The notes under the pieces: model-generated
The model's input: only the letters and a program-made list of their open reading frames with translations
Databases searched by the model: none
Told to the model about the DNA's origin: nothing
Part shown: positions 41,210 to 49,576 of the stretch, piece after piece
Layout of the letters: the number at the start of each line of letters is the position of its first letter
Position numbering within the stretch: position 1 is the first letter of the stretch
Source: Saccharothrix sp.
GTDB taxonomy: Bacteria > Actinomycetota > Actinomycetes > Mycobacteriales > Pseudonocardiaceae
NCBI RefSeq assembly: GCF_031180885.1
Contig: NZ_JAPSLK010000053.1
Span: forward strand, 1-58,354
Direction of reading: 5' to 3'
Length of the DNA: 58,354 nucleotides
Made by a program: the position numbers and the translations under genes

Positions 41210-42379
41210 TCAGGCGAGTTGTCTGTCCACCACGACCGGGGACAGGGCGTGCTGCACCACCATCACCGCCGCGCCGAGCACGCCCGCGTCCTCGCCCGCC
41301 TGGGACGGCACGATGCGCAGGTTCCCGGTGGCCAGCGGCAGGGACCGGCGGTAGATCGACTCGCGGACGCCGGCCAGCAGCATCTCGCCCGCCGCCGCGA
41401 GGGCGCCGCCGATGACGATCAGCGACGGGTTGAACATGCTCACGCAGCCCGCCAGGACGTCCCCGATGTCGCGCCCGGCCTGCCGCACGGCGTGGCTGGC
41501 CTCCAGGTTCCCCGACCGCACCAGCGCCACCACGTCGGCGTTGCGGTGCGCCTCGATCCCCTTGGCGCGCAAGGCGGCCGCGATGGCCGGTCCGCCCGCG
41601 ACGGCTTCCAGGCACCCGGTGTTGCCGCAGTGGCAAGGGGTGTCGCCGCCGTGCGGGGCGAGCACGTGGCCGAGGTCGCCCGCGGCGCCGACCGCGCCCC
41701 GGTGCAGCACGCCGTTGCTGATGAACCCGGACCCGATGCCGGTGGCGACCTTCACCACGATCATGTGGTCGGCGTCCGGGAAGGACCGGGCGTGCTCGCC
41801 CAGCGCCATCAGGTTGACCTCGTTGTCCACCAGCACGGGCACACCGAACTCCGCGAACACCCGTGCGGGCACGTCGAACCCGTCCCAGCCGGGCATGATC
41901 GGCGGGTGGTTGGGCCGCCCCGAGGAGTGCTCGACCGGGCCGGGCAGCCCGATCCCCACCCCGGCCAGCGGCACGGAGGGCACCTCCGCCAGCAGCTCCC
42001 GCCAGGTGTCGACCAGGCAGGTCATCACCGCCTCCGGCCCGTCGGCGATCGCGATGCGCAACGGCCGGCGCGCCAGTACCACGCCCTTGAGGTCGGTGAC
42101 GGCGACGGTCGCGTGGGTCGCGCCCAGTTCGGCCGCCAGCACCGCGCGGGATCGCGCGTTGAACGCGAACCGCCCGGCGGGCCGCCCGCCGGTGGACACC
42201 CCGCCCGGCCGGTCGCTCACCAGACCGAGGTCCAGCAGGGCGTCCAGGCGGGCGCGGACGGTCGAGCGGGCCAGCCCGGTCTCGGCGGTCAGCTCGGCGC
42301 GGGTGCGGGGAGTTCCGTCGAGCAGGAGGCTCAGGAGTTGTCCCGGGGAGCCCGCCGCCGGCGTGAGGTGGTCGTACAC
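41210..42379 (-). CDS. ROK-family transcriptional repressor (second paralog)
   Basis: A 389-aa ROK repressor of the same length as the first (34476-35645) and sharing long identical blocks, such as GVGIGLPGPVEHSSGRPNHP, GWDGFDV, VDNEVNLMALGEH and CGNTGCLEAVAG. An N-terminal winged helix (TRAELTAETGLARSTVRARL) and the zinc motif CHCGNTGC are present. The GTG at 42379 is the only start giving this N-terminus. It is divergent from the Gfo/Idh-transporter-ebo operon with 121 bp between and is its most likely repressor. The inducer is likely the imported sugar or cyclitol or its phosphate. Confidence 0.92.
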   Translation of the reverse strand: MYDHLTPAAGSPGQLLSLLLDGTPRTRAELTAETGLARSTVRARLDALLDLGLVSDRPGGVSTGGRPAGRFAFNARSRAVLAAELGATHATVAVTDLKGVVLARRPLRIAIADGPEAVMTCLVDTWRELLAEVPSVPLAGVGIGLPGPVEHSSGRPNHPPIMPGWDGFDVPARVFAEFGVPVLVDNEVNLMALGEHARSFPDADHMIVVKVATGIGSGFISNGVLHRGAVGAAGDLGHVLAPHGGDTPCHCGNTGCLEAVAGGPAIAAALRAKGIEAHRNADVVALVRSGNLEASHAVRQAGRDIGDVLAGCVSMFNPSLIVIGGALAAAGEMLLAGVRESIYRRSLPLATGNLRIVPSQAGEDAGVLGAAVMVVQHALSPVVVDRQLA

Positions 42380-42464
42380 CCGGCTAAGTGAACCACAACA
42401 ACGGAAGTCTCCAAGGAAGTTGCCCTAAGCGACGTAACTTTGTCGGTTTGCGCAAGACTTTTGG

Positions 42465-42493
42465 TTGACACTCGCCAATAGTGGTTTTAGGGT
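42465..42493 (+). promoter_or_regulatory. Promoter of the 13-gene operon, predicted leaderless
   Basis: TTGACA (42465-42470), 17-nt spacer, TAGGGT (42488-42493). The start would fall at about 42500, beside the ATG at 42501, and there is no Shine-Dalgarno sequence. The spacer holds CACT-N7-AGTG, a possible repressor contact. No copy of the 18-bp palindrome from the first ROK locus is present. Confidence 0.55.
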
Positions 42494-42500
42494 TCGCCGC

Positions 42501-43634
42501 ATGACTGTGACCCACGGAACACTGGCGACCGGCGACGGCCACGTCGGTGCCCGCACGCTGCGGACGGCCGTGGTCGGTGCCGGGTTCATGGGCCGGGTGC
42601 ACGCCGAGGCGGCGCGCCGCGCGGGCGGCCGGGTGGTCGCCGCGACGGCGAGCAGCCCGGTCGGCGCGGACGCCGCCGCCGCGGCCGTGGGCGCCGACCG
42701 GGGCTACCCCGACCTGGCCGCGCTGCTGTCCGACGCGCAGGTCGACGTGCTGCACGTGTGCGCCCCCAACAGCGCCCACGCCGGCATCGCCGAGGCCGCG
42801 CTCGCCGCCGGTGTCCACGTGATCTGCGAGAAGCCGCTGGCCACCTCGGTCGCCGACGCCACCGCGCTGGTGGCGGCCTCGGCGAACCGGGTCGCCACCG
42901 TCCCGTTCGTCTACCGGTTCCACCCGATGGTCCGGGAGATGCGGGCTCGGCTCGCGGGCGGCGAGGCGGGCATCGTCTCCTCTGTCAGCGGCAGCTACCT
43001 CCAGGACTGGCTGGCCGGCGAGAGCGACCACGACTGGCGGGTGGACCCGGCGCTGGGCGGCCCGTCGCGGGCGTTCGCCGACATCGGCTCGCACTGGTGC
43101 GACCTGGTGGAGTTCGCGACCGGCGACCGGATCGCCCGGCTGTCCGCGCAGACCGTCGTGGTGCACGAGCGCAGCGGGGCGGCCACCGAAAACATCACTA
43201 CCGAGGACATCGCCACCGTCCAGTTCACCACCGCGCGCGGCGTGGTCGGCATCCTGGTCGTCTCGCAGGTCGCGGCGGGCCGGAAGAACCGGCTGCACCT
43301 GGAGGTCTCCGGCACCGAGGCCAGCTTCGGCTTCGACCAGGAGGACCCGGAGCGGCTGTGGGTCGGCCGCCGCGCGGGCAGCACCGTGCTCATGCGCGAC
43401 CCGGGCACGCTCTCGCCGGGCGCGGCCCGCTACGCCCGCCTGCCCGCCGGGCACGCGCAGGGCTACCAGGACTGCTTCGACGCCTTCGTCGCCGACACCT
43501 ACAAGGCCGTGCTGGGCGAGGACCCCGCCGACGGCCTGCCCACCTTCGCCGACGGCCTGCGCGCGGTGCGCATCACCGACGCCGTCCTGCGGTCCGCCGC
43601 GGCCGGCGGGGCGTGGACGGAGGTGCCCGCGTGA
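42501..43634 (+). CDS. Gfo/Idh/MocA-family oxidoreductase
   Basis: A 377-aa NAD(P)-dependent dehydrogenase. The Rossmann motif is AVVGAGFMGRVHAEAARRAG; the EKP motif is HVICEKPLATSVADATAL. DIGSHWCDLVEFATGDRIAR carries the catalytic-domain Asp/His region. Family members oxidise hydroxyls of sugars and cyclitols, including myo-inositol 2-dehydrogenase and glucose/fructose oxidoreductases; the substrate is open. The ATG at 42501 is used because it lies just downstream of the promoter; an in-frame ATG at 42465 is inside the -35 box. It leads the operon and overlaps the ABC ATPase gene by 4 nt. Confidence 0.88.
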   Translation: MTVTHGTLATGDGHVGARTLRTAVVGAGFMGRVHAEAARRAGGRVVAATASSPVGADAAAAAVGADRGYPDLAALLSDAQVDVLHVCAPNSAHAGIAEAALAAGVHVICEKPLATSVADATALVAASANRVATVPFVYRFHPMVREMRARLAGGEAGIVSSVSGSYLQDWLAGESDHDWRVDPALGGPSRAFADIGSHWCDLVEFATGDRIARLSAQTVVVHERSGAATENITTEDIATVQFTTARGVVGILVVSQVAAGRKNRLHLEVSGTEASFGFDQEDPERLWVGRRAGSTVLMRDPGTLSPGAARYARLPAGHAQGYQDCFDAFVADTYKAVLGEDPADGLPTFADGLRAVRITDAVLRSAAAGGAWTEVPA

Positions 43635-45118
43635 GCGACATCCCGGTTCGGCTGGAGGGCATCACCAAGAGCTTCCTCGGCGTGCAGGTGCTGCGCGGCG
43701 TCGACCTCGAACTGCGCGCGGGCGAGGTCCACGCGCTGATGGGGGAGAACGGCGCGGGCAAGTCCACGCTGCTGAAGGTGCTGGCGGGCGTGCACAAGCC
43801 GGACACCGGCCGCGTCCTGCTCGACGGCGAGGAGGTCTCGTTCTCCGCGCCGCGCGACGCGCAGGCCGCCGGGATCGCGATCATCCACCAGGAGTTGAAC
43901 CTCCTGCCGCACCGCACGGTCGCCGAGAACGTGTTCCTGGGCCGCGAGCCGGTCAAGCGGGGTCAGGTCGACCGGCGGGCCATGGAGGCCGAGACGCGGC
44001 GGCTGCTGGAGTGGCTGGGCGAGGACGGCATCGCGGCCGACGCCGAGGTGGTCCGCCTGTCGGTGGCGCAGCGACAGGTCGTCGAGATCGTGAAGGCGTT
44101 GTCCACCGACGCCAAGGTGCTCGCGATGGACGAGCCGACCGCCGCGTTGGCCGACCACGAGGTCGAACTGCTCTACGACCTGGTGAAGCGGCTCCGCGAG
44201 CGCGGGATGGCCATTCTTTATGTCTCGCACCGGATGCGTGAGGTGTTCGACCTCAGCCAGCGCATCACGGTGTTGAAGGACGGCGCGTTCGTGACGTGCG
44301 TCGAGACCGCCGAGATCACCTCCGACCAGCTCGTCCGGCACATGGTGGGGCGCTCGCTCGACGCCCTGTACCCGGACCGGAGTTCGGCGGCCGGTGAGGT
44401 GCGGCTCGCGCTGAAGAACGCCGGCAACGGGCGGGTGCGGGACGTCAGCCTGGAGGTCCGGGCCGGGGAGATCGTCGGGCTGGCCGGGTTGCAGGGCTCG
44501 GGCCGGTCGGCGATCGCGCGGGCGGTGTGGGGCGTGCAGCCCTTCACCAGCGGGGTTCTGGAGCTGGACGGCAAGCCGGTGCGCATCGGGAACCCGCGCA
44601 CCGCCGTGCGCAAGGGCATCGGGTACGTCACCGAGGACCGCAAGGGTGAAGGGCTCGCCCTGAGCCAATCGGTGCGGGACAACGCTTTGCTGGTCCGGCG
44701 GGCGGCCCTGCGGGGCTCGGCGGCGCGCAAGCACACCGACCTGGCCGAACTGCTCAAGTCGGTCAACGTGGTGTCGCGCGGCCAGCACCAGGAGGTGCGC
44801 TACCTGTCCGGCGGCAACCAGCAGAAGGTCGTGCTGGGCAAGTGGCTCGCGGTCCGCCCCCGCGTCCTGGTGGTGGACGAGCCGACCCGGGGCATCGACG
44901 TCGGCGCCAAGCAGGCGGTGTACCGGCTGCTGCGCGACCTGGCCGCGGACGGCATGGCGATCCTGATGATCTCGTCGGAACTGCCCGAGCTGATCGGCAT
45001 GAGCGACCGGATCGTCGTCATGCACGAGGGCGCGGTGGCGGGCGAGCTGCCCGCGGGGGCTTCGGAGGAAGCGGTCATGGGGCTGGCCACCGGCCACGGG
45101 ATCGGAGAAGTGGCGTGA
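43631..45118 (+). CDS. Sugar/cyclitol ABC transporter ATP-binding protein
   Basis: A 495-aa tandem CUT2 ATPase. The GTG start overlaps the previous stop (GTGA). Domain one: MGENGAGKSTLLKVLAGVHK, Walker B VLAMDEPTAALAD. Domain two: degenerate GLQGSGRSAI, signature YLSGGNQQKVVLGKW, Walker B LVVDEPTRGIDVGAK. It is closest in style to RbsA/MglA/IatA-type proteins. It powers a transporter made by the next three genes. Because those genes adjoin an inositol-phosphate-synthase-like enzyme and Gfo/Idh, a cyclitol or aldose is plausible cargo. Confidence 0.9.
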   Translation: MSDIPVRLEGITKSFLGVQVLRGVDLELRAGEVHALMGENGAGKSTLLKVLAGVHKPDTGRVLLDGEEVSFSAPRDAQAAGIAIIHQELNLLPHRTVAENVFLGREPVKRGQVDRRAMEAETRRLLEWLGEDGIAADAEVVRLSVAQRQVVEIVKALSTDAKVLAMDEPTAALADHEVELLYDLVKRLRERGMAILYVSHRMREVFDLSQRITVLKDGAFVTCVETAEITSDQLVRHMVGRSLDALYPDRSSAAGEVRLALKNAGNGRVRDVSLEVRAGEIVGLAGLQGSGRSAIARAVWGVQPFTSGVLELDGKPVRIGNPRTAVRKGIGYVTEDRKGEGLALSQSVRDNALLVRRAALRGSAARKHTDLAELLKSVNVVSRGQHQEVRYLSGGNQQKVVLGKWLAVRPRVLVVDEPTRGIDVGAKQAVYRLLRDLAADGMAILMISSELPELIGMSDRIVVMHEGAVAGELPAGASEEAVMGLATGHGIGEVA

Positions 45119-46131
45119 GCGTCGTGCAGGAGAAGGTCCCGGTGGCGCGCCGCGCGCAGCCGGCCGGCGGGCGCCGGTTCGCGTTCACCCCCACGGTGAC
45201 CGTGTACCTGGCGCTGGCGGCCCTGCTGGTCGTCGGCAGCGTCCTGGTGGCGGTCGACGGCGGTGTGCTGCTCGACCAGGGCGGCATCCTCAACATCCTC
45301 ACCCGCAGCACGGTCCTGGGCCTGGTCGCGGTCGGGCAGACCATGGTGATCGTCACCGGGTCGCTGGACCTGTCGGTGGCCTACCTGATCGGGCTGTGCT
45401 CGCTGGTCGCGGCCGAGACCATGGCCGGACAGGGGTCGATGGTCTTCCCCGGCGTCGCGCTGGCGCTCGCGGTGGCGGCGGCGGTCGGTCTGGTCAACGG
45501 GCTGGTCATCACCGTGTTGAAGGCCAACGCGTTCATCGCCACGCTCGGCGTCGCGCTGATCCTGCGCGGCTGGCTGGAGCACAACTACACCGGCCCGGCG
45601 GGCAGCGTGCCGCGGTCCTTCCAGCACCTGGGCTACGACCGGATCGGCCCGGTGCCGGTCGCGGCGCTGCTCATGCTGCTGATCGCGGCGGGCGCGTGGT
45701 GGTACATGCGCCGCACCCGGCCCGGCTACCACATGTACGCGGTGGGCGGTGACATCGAGGTGGCCCGGCTGTCCGGTGTCCGGACCTCGCGCACCATCGT
45801 CACCGCGCACGTCCTGTGCGCCTTGATGGCCGGTCTCGCGGGCGTGTTCCTGGCTTCCCGGCTGGGTTCGGGTGCCCCGTACGTCGGCACGGACGCGGGT
45901 TATGACCTGGAGTCCATCGCGGCCGTCGTGCTCGGCGGCGCGGCGCTGGCCGGTGGCCGGGGCGGGGTCGTGGGGACGCTCGGTGGAGTGCTCATCCTGG
46001 CCACGCTGGACACCATCTTCGACGACCTCGCGGTGGACCCGTTCTTCAAGGACGTGGTGCGCGGTGTCGTGCTCATCGTCGCGGTGGCGCTGTACGCGCG
46101 CCGCAAGCTGACCTCCGGGAGGGCGTCATGA
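45115..46131 (+). CDS. Sugar/cyclitol ABC transporter permease 1
   Basis: A 338-aa BPD_transp_2 permease. The GTG start overlaps the ATPase stop. Hydrophobic segments begin with TVYLALAALLVVGSVLVAVD. The family signature is AVGQTMVIVTGSLDLSVAYL, with GSLDLSV in place of the more usual GGIDLSVG, and IAAVVLGGAALAGGRGGVVG near the end. It pairs with the next gene product as a heterodimer, so the system is of the two-permease type. Confidence 0.9.
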   Translation: MSVVQEKVPVARRAQPAGGRRFAFTPTVTVYLALAALLVVGSVLVAVDGGVLLDQGGILNILTRSTVLGLVAVGQTMVIVTGSLDLSVAYLIGLCSLVAAETMAGQGSMVFPGVALALAVAAAVGLVNGLVITVLKANAFIATLGVALILRGWLEHNYTGPAGSVPRSFQHLGYDRIGPVPVAALLMLLIAAGAWWYMRRTRPGYHMYAVGGDIEVARLSGVRTSRTIVTAHVLCALMAGLAGVFLASRLGSGAPYVGTDAGYDLESIAAVVLGGAALAGGRGGVVGTLGGVLILATLDTIFDDLAVDPFFKDVVRGVVLIVAVALYARRKLTSGRAS

Positions 46132-47120
46132 CGCGGTGGCGACCGAGGTTGGCCGACGGCACCGCACCCGTCCTGGTGGTGCTGGTGGTCCTGCTGGTGG
46201 CGCTGGCGTTCGCCGGCCCGGCCTACAGCGAGCCCGCCGGGTACCTGGCGCTGCTCAAGCGGGCCGCGCCGCTGGTGATCCTGGCCATCGGGCAGTACTT
46301 CGTGGTGGTGTCGGGCGGGTTCGACCTGTCGGTGGGGTCGCTGGTCACCGCCGAGGTGGTGATCGCGGCCCGGCTGATCTCCGGCGACGACGGCAACACG
46401 GCGTGGGTCATCGCGCTGCTGCTCGGGTTCGGCGTGCTGGTCGGGCTGGTGAACGGGCTGATCACCACGAAGCTGCTGGTGCCGTCGTTCATCGTGACGC
46501 TGGGCATGTTGCTGGTGCTCGACGGCGCGGTGTTCCTGTGGACCGGTGGCGCGCCGCGCGGCGCGTTGTCCCCGTCGTTCCGGGTGTTCGGGCGCGGCTC
46601 GGTGGACCTGCCGCTGCTGGGTGCGGTGCCGTGGTCGGTGCTGATCCTGCTCGCGGTGCTGGTGGCCGCGGTGCTGTTCATGCGCAGCGGCACCGGCCGG
46701 ACCCTGCTCGCGGTGGGGGACAACGAGAACGCGGTGCGCCTGGCCGGTGGCCGGGTGGAACGGCTGCGGCTGCTCGCGTTCGTGCTCTCGGGTGTCCTCG
46801 CGGCGCTGGCCGCGATCCTGCTCGCCGGGTTCGCCGGCGTGTCCGCGCAGGTCGGGCAGGGCCTGGAGTTCCGGGCCATCACCGCCGTGGTCCTGGGCGG
46901 TGTGCTCCTCGGGGGAGGGCGCGGCTCGGTCGTGGCCGCGGCCGCCGGAGCGCTGTCGTTGGAAGCACTGTTCTCGCTGTTGAACCTGGTCGGCGTCTCC
47001 GGCGCGCTGGAGTCGGCCGTCCAGGGCGTGATCATCATCGCGGCGGTCGCCTACGCCGCCCACGGAGCCGGTCTGCGGCAGAGGTTCCGCCCTCGCAAGG
47101 CCGCACCGTCCCTCCCCTAG
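46128..47120 (+). CDS. Sugar/cyclitol ABC transporter permease 2
   Basis: A 330-aa permease overlapping permease 1 by 4 nt (ATGA). APVLVVLVVLLVALAFAGPA is the first membrane segment. AIGQYFVVVSGGFDLSVGSL is the signature, and AITAVVLGGVLLGGGRGSVV is the conserved C-terminal loop. A short basic tail (RQRFRPRKAAP) ends the protein. Distinct in sequence from its partner, as in YtfT/YjfF pairs. Confidence 0.9.
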   Translation: MTRWRPRLADGTAPVLVVLVVLLVALAFAGPAYSEPAGYLALLKRAAPLVILAIGQYFVVVSGGFDLSVGSLVTAEVVIAARLISGDDGNTAWVIALLLGFGVLVGLVNGLITTKLLVPSFIVTLGMLLVLDGAVFLWTGGAPRGALSPSFRVFGRGSVDLPLLGAVPWSVLILLAVLVAAVLFMRSGTGRTLLAVGDNENAVRLAGGRVERLRLLAFVLSGVLAALAAILLAGFAGVSAQVGQGLEFRAITAVVLGGVLLGGGRGSVVAAAAGALSLEALFSLLNLVGVSGALESAVQGVIIIAAVAYAAHGAGLRQRFRPRKAAPSLP

Positions 47121-47151
47121 AACTCCGCCAATGAAGCCGAGGAGTAGCACG

Positions 47152-48345
47152 ATGAACAGGAAGTTGGCCGTAGTGGCCTTCGCGGGCGCGCTCGCGTTGG
47201 CCGGGTGTTCGAGCGACCTGCCGGACTCCGGCAGCGCCGGCACGAGCACGACGTCCAAGCAGAACGCGGCGAAGTCGGAGTTCTTCGACCAGGCCGAGTA
47301 CGAGCGGCAGTTGAAGTTCCGCTCCGCCAAGGCGGTGGACCTGGACGGCGACAACTCGCAGTTCAAGCCGTGGCAGCAGGCGCTGGACCCCAAGATGGTG
47401 GACACCGCCAAGTACGCCAAGCCCGGCGGCGGGTACCACCTGTGCTTCTCCAACGCCTCGGTGGACAACCCGTGGCGGCAGGTCGGCTGGAAGACCATGC
47501 AGGAGGAGGTGAAGCTGCACCCGGAGATCACGAAGTTCTCCACGCTGGACGCGGAGGCCAAGGACGACAAGCAGATCAGCGACATCCAGTCCTTCGCCTC
47601 GCAGGGCTGCTCGGCCCTGATCGTCTCGCCGAACACCACCGCGACGCTCACGCCGGCGGTGGAGGCGGCGTGCAAGACCGGTGTGCCGGTGATCGTGTTC
47701 GACCGCGGTGTGAAGACGAACTGCCCGGTCACGTTCATCCACCCGATCGGCGGGTTCGCGTTCGGCGCGGACGGCGCGGAGTTCCTGAAGGAGAAGGTGC
47801 CCTCCGGCGGCAAGGTGCTGGCGCTGCGCATCCTGCCCGGCGTGGACGTGCTGGAGCAGCGGTGGGCGGCGGCCAACGAGATCTTCGCGGGCAGCGGCCT
47901 GAAGGTCGTGGGCGTGGAGTTCACCGACGGTGACGCGGCCAAGACCAAGTCCATCGTCAACGACTACATCCAGCGCGAGGGCAAGATCGACGGCGTCTGG
48001 ATGGACGCGGGCGCGACCGCCGTGGCCGCCGTCGAGGCCTTCCAGGACGCGGGCACGGCGCTGCCCGCGATCGTGGGCGAGGACCAGCAGGACTTCCTGC
48101 GCATGTGGGCCAAGGAGAAGCTGACCGCGGTGGCCCCGACCTACCCCACCTACCAGTGGCGCACCCCGGTCATCGCCGCGCTGCGCATCCTCCAGGGCAA
48201 ACAGGTGCCGCAGGAGTGGGTGCTGCCGCAGCCGAAGGTCACGCAGGAGACCCTGCAGAACTACATCAAGGACGAGATGCCGCCGCTGCACTACGCGATG
48301 TGCGGCTGCGACCAGATGCCGGGCTACCCGCAGCCCTGGAAGTAG
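47152..48345 (+). CDS. Sugar/cyclitol-binding lipoprotein
   Basis: A 397-aa solute-binding protein. GAGGAG precedes the ATG at 47152. The lipobox LALAGC places the lipid on Cys20. The mature protein begins with a Ser/Gly/Thr linker, then a type I periplasmic-binding fold: YHLCFSNASVDNPWRQVGWK, SDIQSFASQGCSALIVSPNT and VPVIVFDRGVKTNCPVTFIH. Several Cys residues (CFSNAS, GCSAL, CKTG, NCPV, MCGCDQM) are unusual for the family and may form disulfides. It is the recognition component of the importer and precedes a strong hairpin separating it from the biosynthetic genes. Confidence 0.88.
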   Translation: MNRKLAVVAFAGALALAGCSSDLPDSGSAGTSTTSKQNAAKSEFFDQAEYERQLKFRSAKAVDLDGDNSQFKPWQQALDPKMVDTAKYAKPGGGYHLCFSNASVDNPWRQVGWKTMQEEVKLHPEITKFSTLDAEAKDDKQISDIQSFASQGCSALIVSPNTTATLTPAVEAACKTGVPVIVFDRGVKTNCPVTFIHPIGGFAFGADGAEFLKEKVPSGGKVLALRILPGVDVLEQRWAAANEIFAGSGLKVVGVEFTDGDAAKTKSIVNDYIQREGKIDGVWMDAGATAVAAVEAFQDAGTALPAIVGEDQQDFLRMWAKEKLTAVAPTYPTYQWRTPVIAALRILQGKQVPQEWVLPQPKVTQETLQNYIKDEMPPLHYAMCGCDQMPGYPQPWK

Positions 48346-48348
48346 ACC

Positions 48349-48386
48349 ACCGCGGGCGGGCCGCGCGACCCCGGCCCGCCCGCGGT
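48349..48386 (+). terminator. 14-bp hairpin after the binding-protein gene
   Basis: Arms ACCGCGGGCGGGCC (48349-48362) and complement (48373-48386), 10-nt loop, starting 4 nt after the stop. No T-run. It probably dampens expression of the downstream ebo-type genes relative to the transporter or protects the upstream message. Confidence 0.75.
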
Positions 48387-48415
48387 ACCCCACACCCTGC
48401 CGAGAGGGACGACCA

Positions 48416-49576
48416 ATGGCGGACGAACCCACCGGACTGTGGCTGATCGGCGCGCGCGGCTCCGTCGCGACCACCGCGGTCAGCGGACTGCTGGCCCTGC
48501 GCGCGGGGCTGGTGCCCGCGACCGGCTGCGTGACCGAACGGCCGGAGCTGGCGGGTCTGCCGCTGCCCGGCTGGGCGGACCTCGTGGTCGGCGGGCACGA
48601 CGTGGCCCAGACCCCGCTGGACAAGCGGGCCGAACTGCTCGCGCAGGGCGGGGTGCTGCCGCACCACGTGCTCGGCGCGGTGCGGGAGGGCCTGCGCGAG
48701 GTCGACGCGGAGGTCCGCGACGGCTACCACCCGGCCACCCACGACGGTCCGCAGGCCGACGCCGCCCGGCGGCTGGCCTCGGACATCACCGCGTTCCGCG
48801 ACCGGCACGGCCTGGCCCGGGTGGTCGTGGTGAACGTGTCCTCGACCGAACCGCCCGTGCCGCACGTGCCCGCCCACGACCACCTGGGCGCGTTGGAGAA
48901 AGCGCTGGCCGACCCGGCGAAACGGGTGCTGCCGCCGAGTTCCCTGGCCGCGTACGCGGCGCTGAACGCGGGCTGCCCGTTCGTCGACTTCACCCCGTCC
49001 ACCGGGATCGCGTTGCCCGCGCTGGACGCGTTGGCCCGTCAGGAGGGCCTGCCCTACGCGGGGCGGGACGGCAAGACCGGTGAGACGCTGGTGCGGACGG
49101 TGCTCGCGCCGATGTTCACCGGGCGGGCGCTGCGCGTGCGGTCGTGGGCGGGCACGAACCTGCTCGGCGGCGGGGACGGCGCCACCCTGGAGGACCCGGC
49201 GCACGCGGACAGCAAGCTGCGGTCCAAGGCGCGCGGGCTGGAGGCCCTGCTGGGCGAGCCGGTGCCCGCGCCGCTGCACATCGACAACGTCCCCGACCTC
49301 GGCGAGGTCAAGACCGCGTGGGACCACGTGTCGTTCGAGGGGTTCCTGGGCGCGCGGATGAGCCTCCAGTTCACCTGGACCGGCCTGGACTCCTCGCTGG
49401 CCGCGCCGCTGGTGCTGGACCTGGCCCGGCTGACCGCCGCCGCGCACAAGGCGGGTGAGGTCGGGGTGTTGAGGGCGTTGGGGTTCTTCTTCAAGGACCC
49501 GCTGGGCAGCGACGAGCACCGGTTCGCCGCCCAGACCGAGGAGCTGTACCGGTGGGCGGCGGGGTTGGGCCGATGA
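48416..49576 (+). CDS. Inositol-3-phosphate synthase-like cyclase
   Basis: A 386-aa protein of the myo-inositol-1-phosphate synthase family. GLWLIGARGSVATTAVSGLL is the NAD-binding loop; NVSSTEPPVPHVPAHD, PFVDFTPSTGIALPALDALA, YAGRDGKTGETLVRTVLAPM, DSKLRSKARGLEALLG and HIDNVPDLGEVKTAWDHVSF match MIPS segments carrying active-site lysines. Canonical MIPS oxidises, aldol-cyclises and reduces glucose 6-phosphate. The usual SYNHLGNNDG segment is replaced by SWAGTNLLGGGDGATLED, so a different sugar phosphate is possible. It occupies the place of EboD (a dehydroquinate-synthase-like cyclase) in other ebo clusters. Confidence 0.85.
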   Translation: MADEPTGLWLIGARGSVATTAVSGLLALRAGLVPATGCVTERPELAGLPLPGWADLVVGGHDVAQTPLDKRAELLAQGGVLPHHVLGAVREGLREVDAEVRDGYHPATHDGPQADAARRLASDITAFRDRHGLARVVVVNVSSTEPPVPHVPAHDHLGALEKALADPAKRVLPPSSLAAYAALNAGCPFVDFTPSTGIALPALDALARQEGLPYAGRDGKTGETLVRTVLAPMFTGRALRVRSWAGTNLLGGGDGATLEDPAHADSKLRSKARGLEALLGEPVPAPLHIDNVPDLGEVKTAWDHVSFEGFLGARMSLQFTWTGLDSSLAAPLVLDLARLTAAAHKAGEVGVLRALGFFFKDPLGSDEHRFAAQTEELYRWAAGLGR

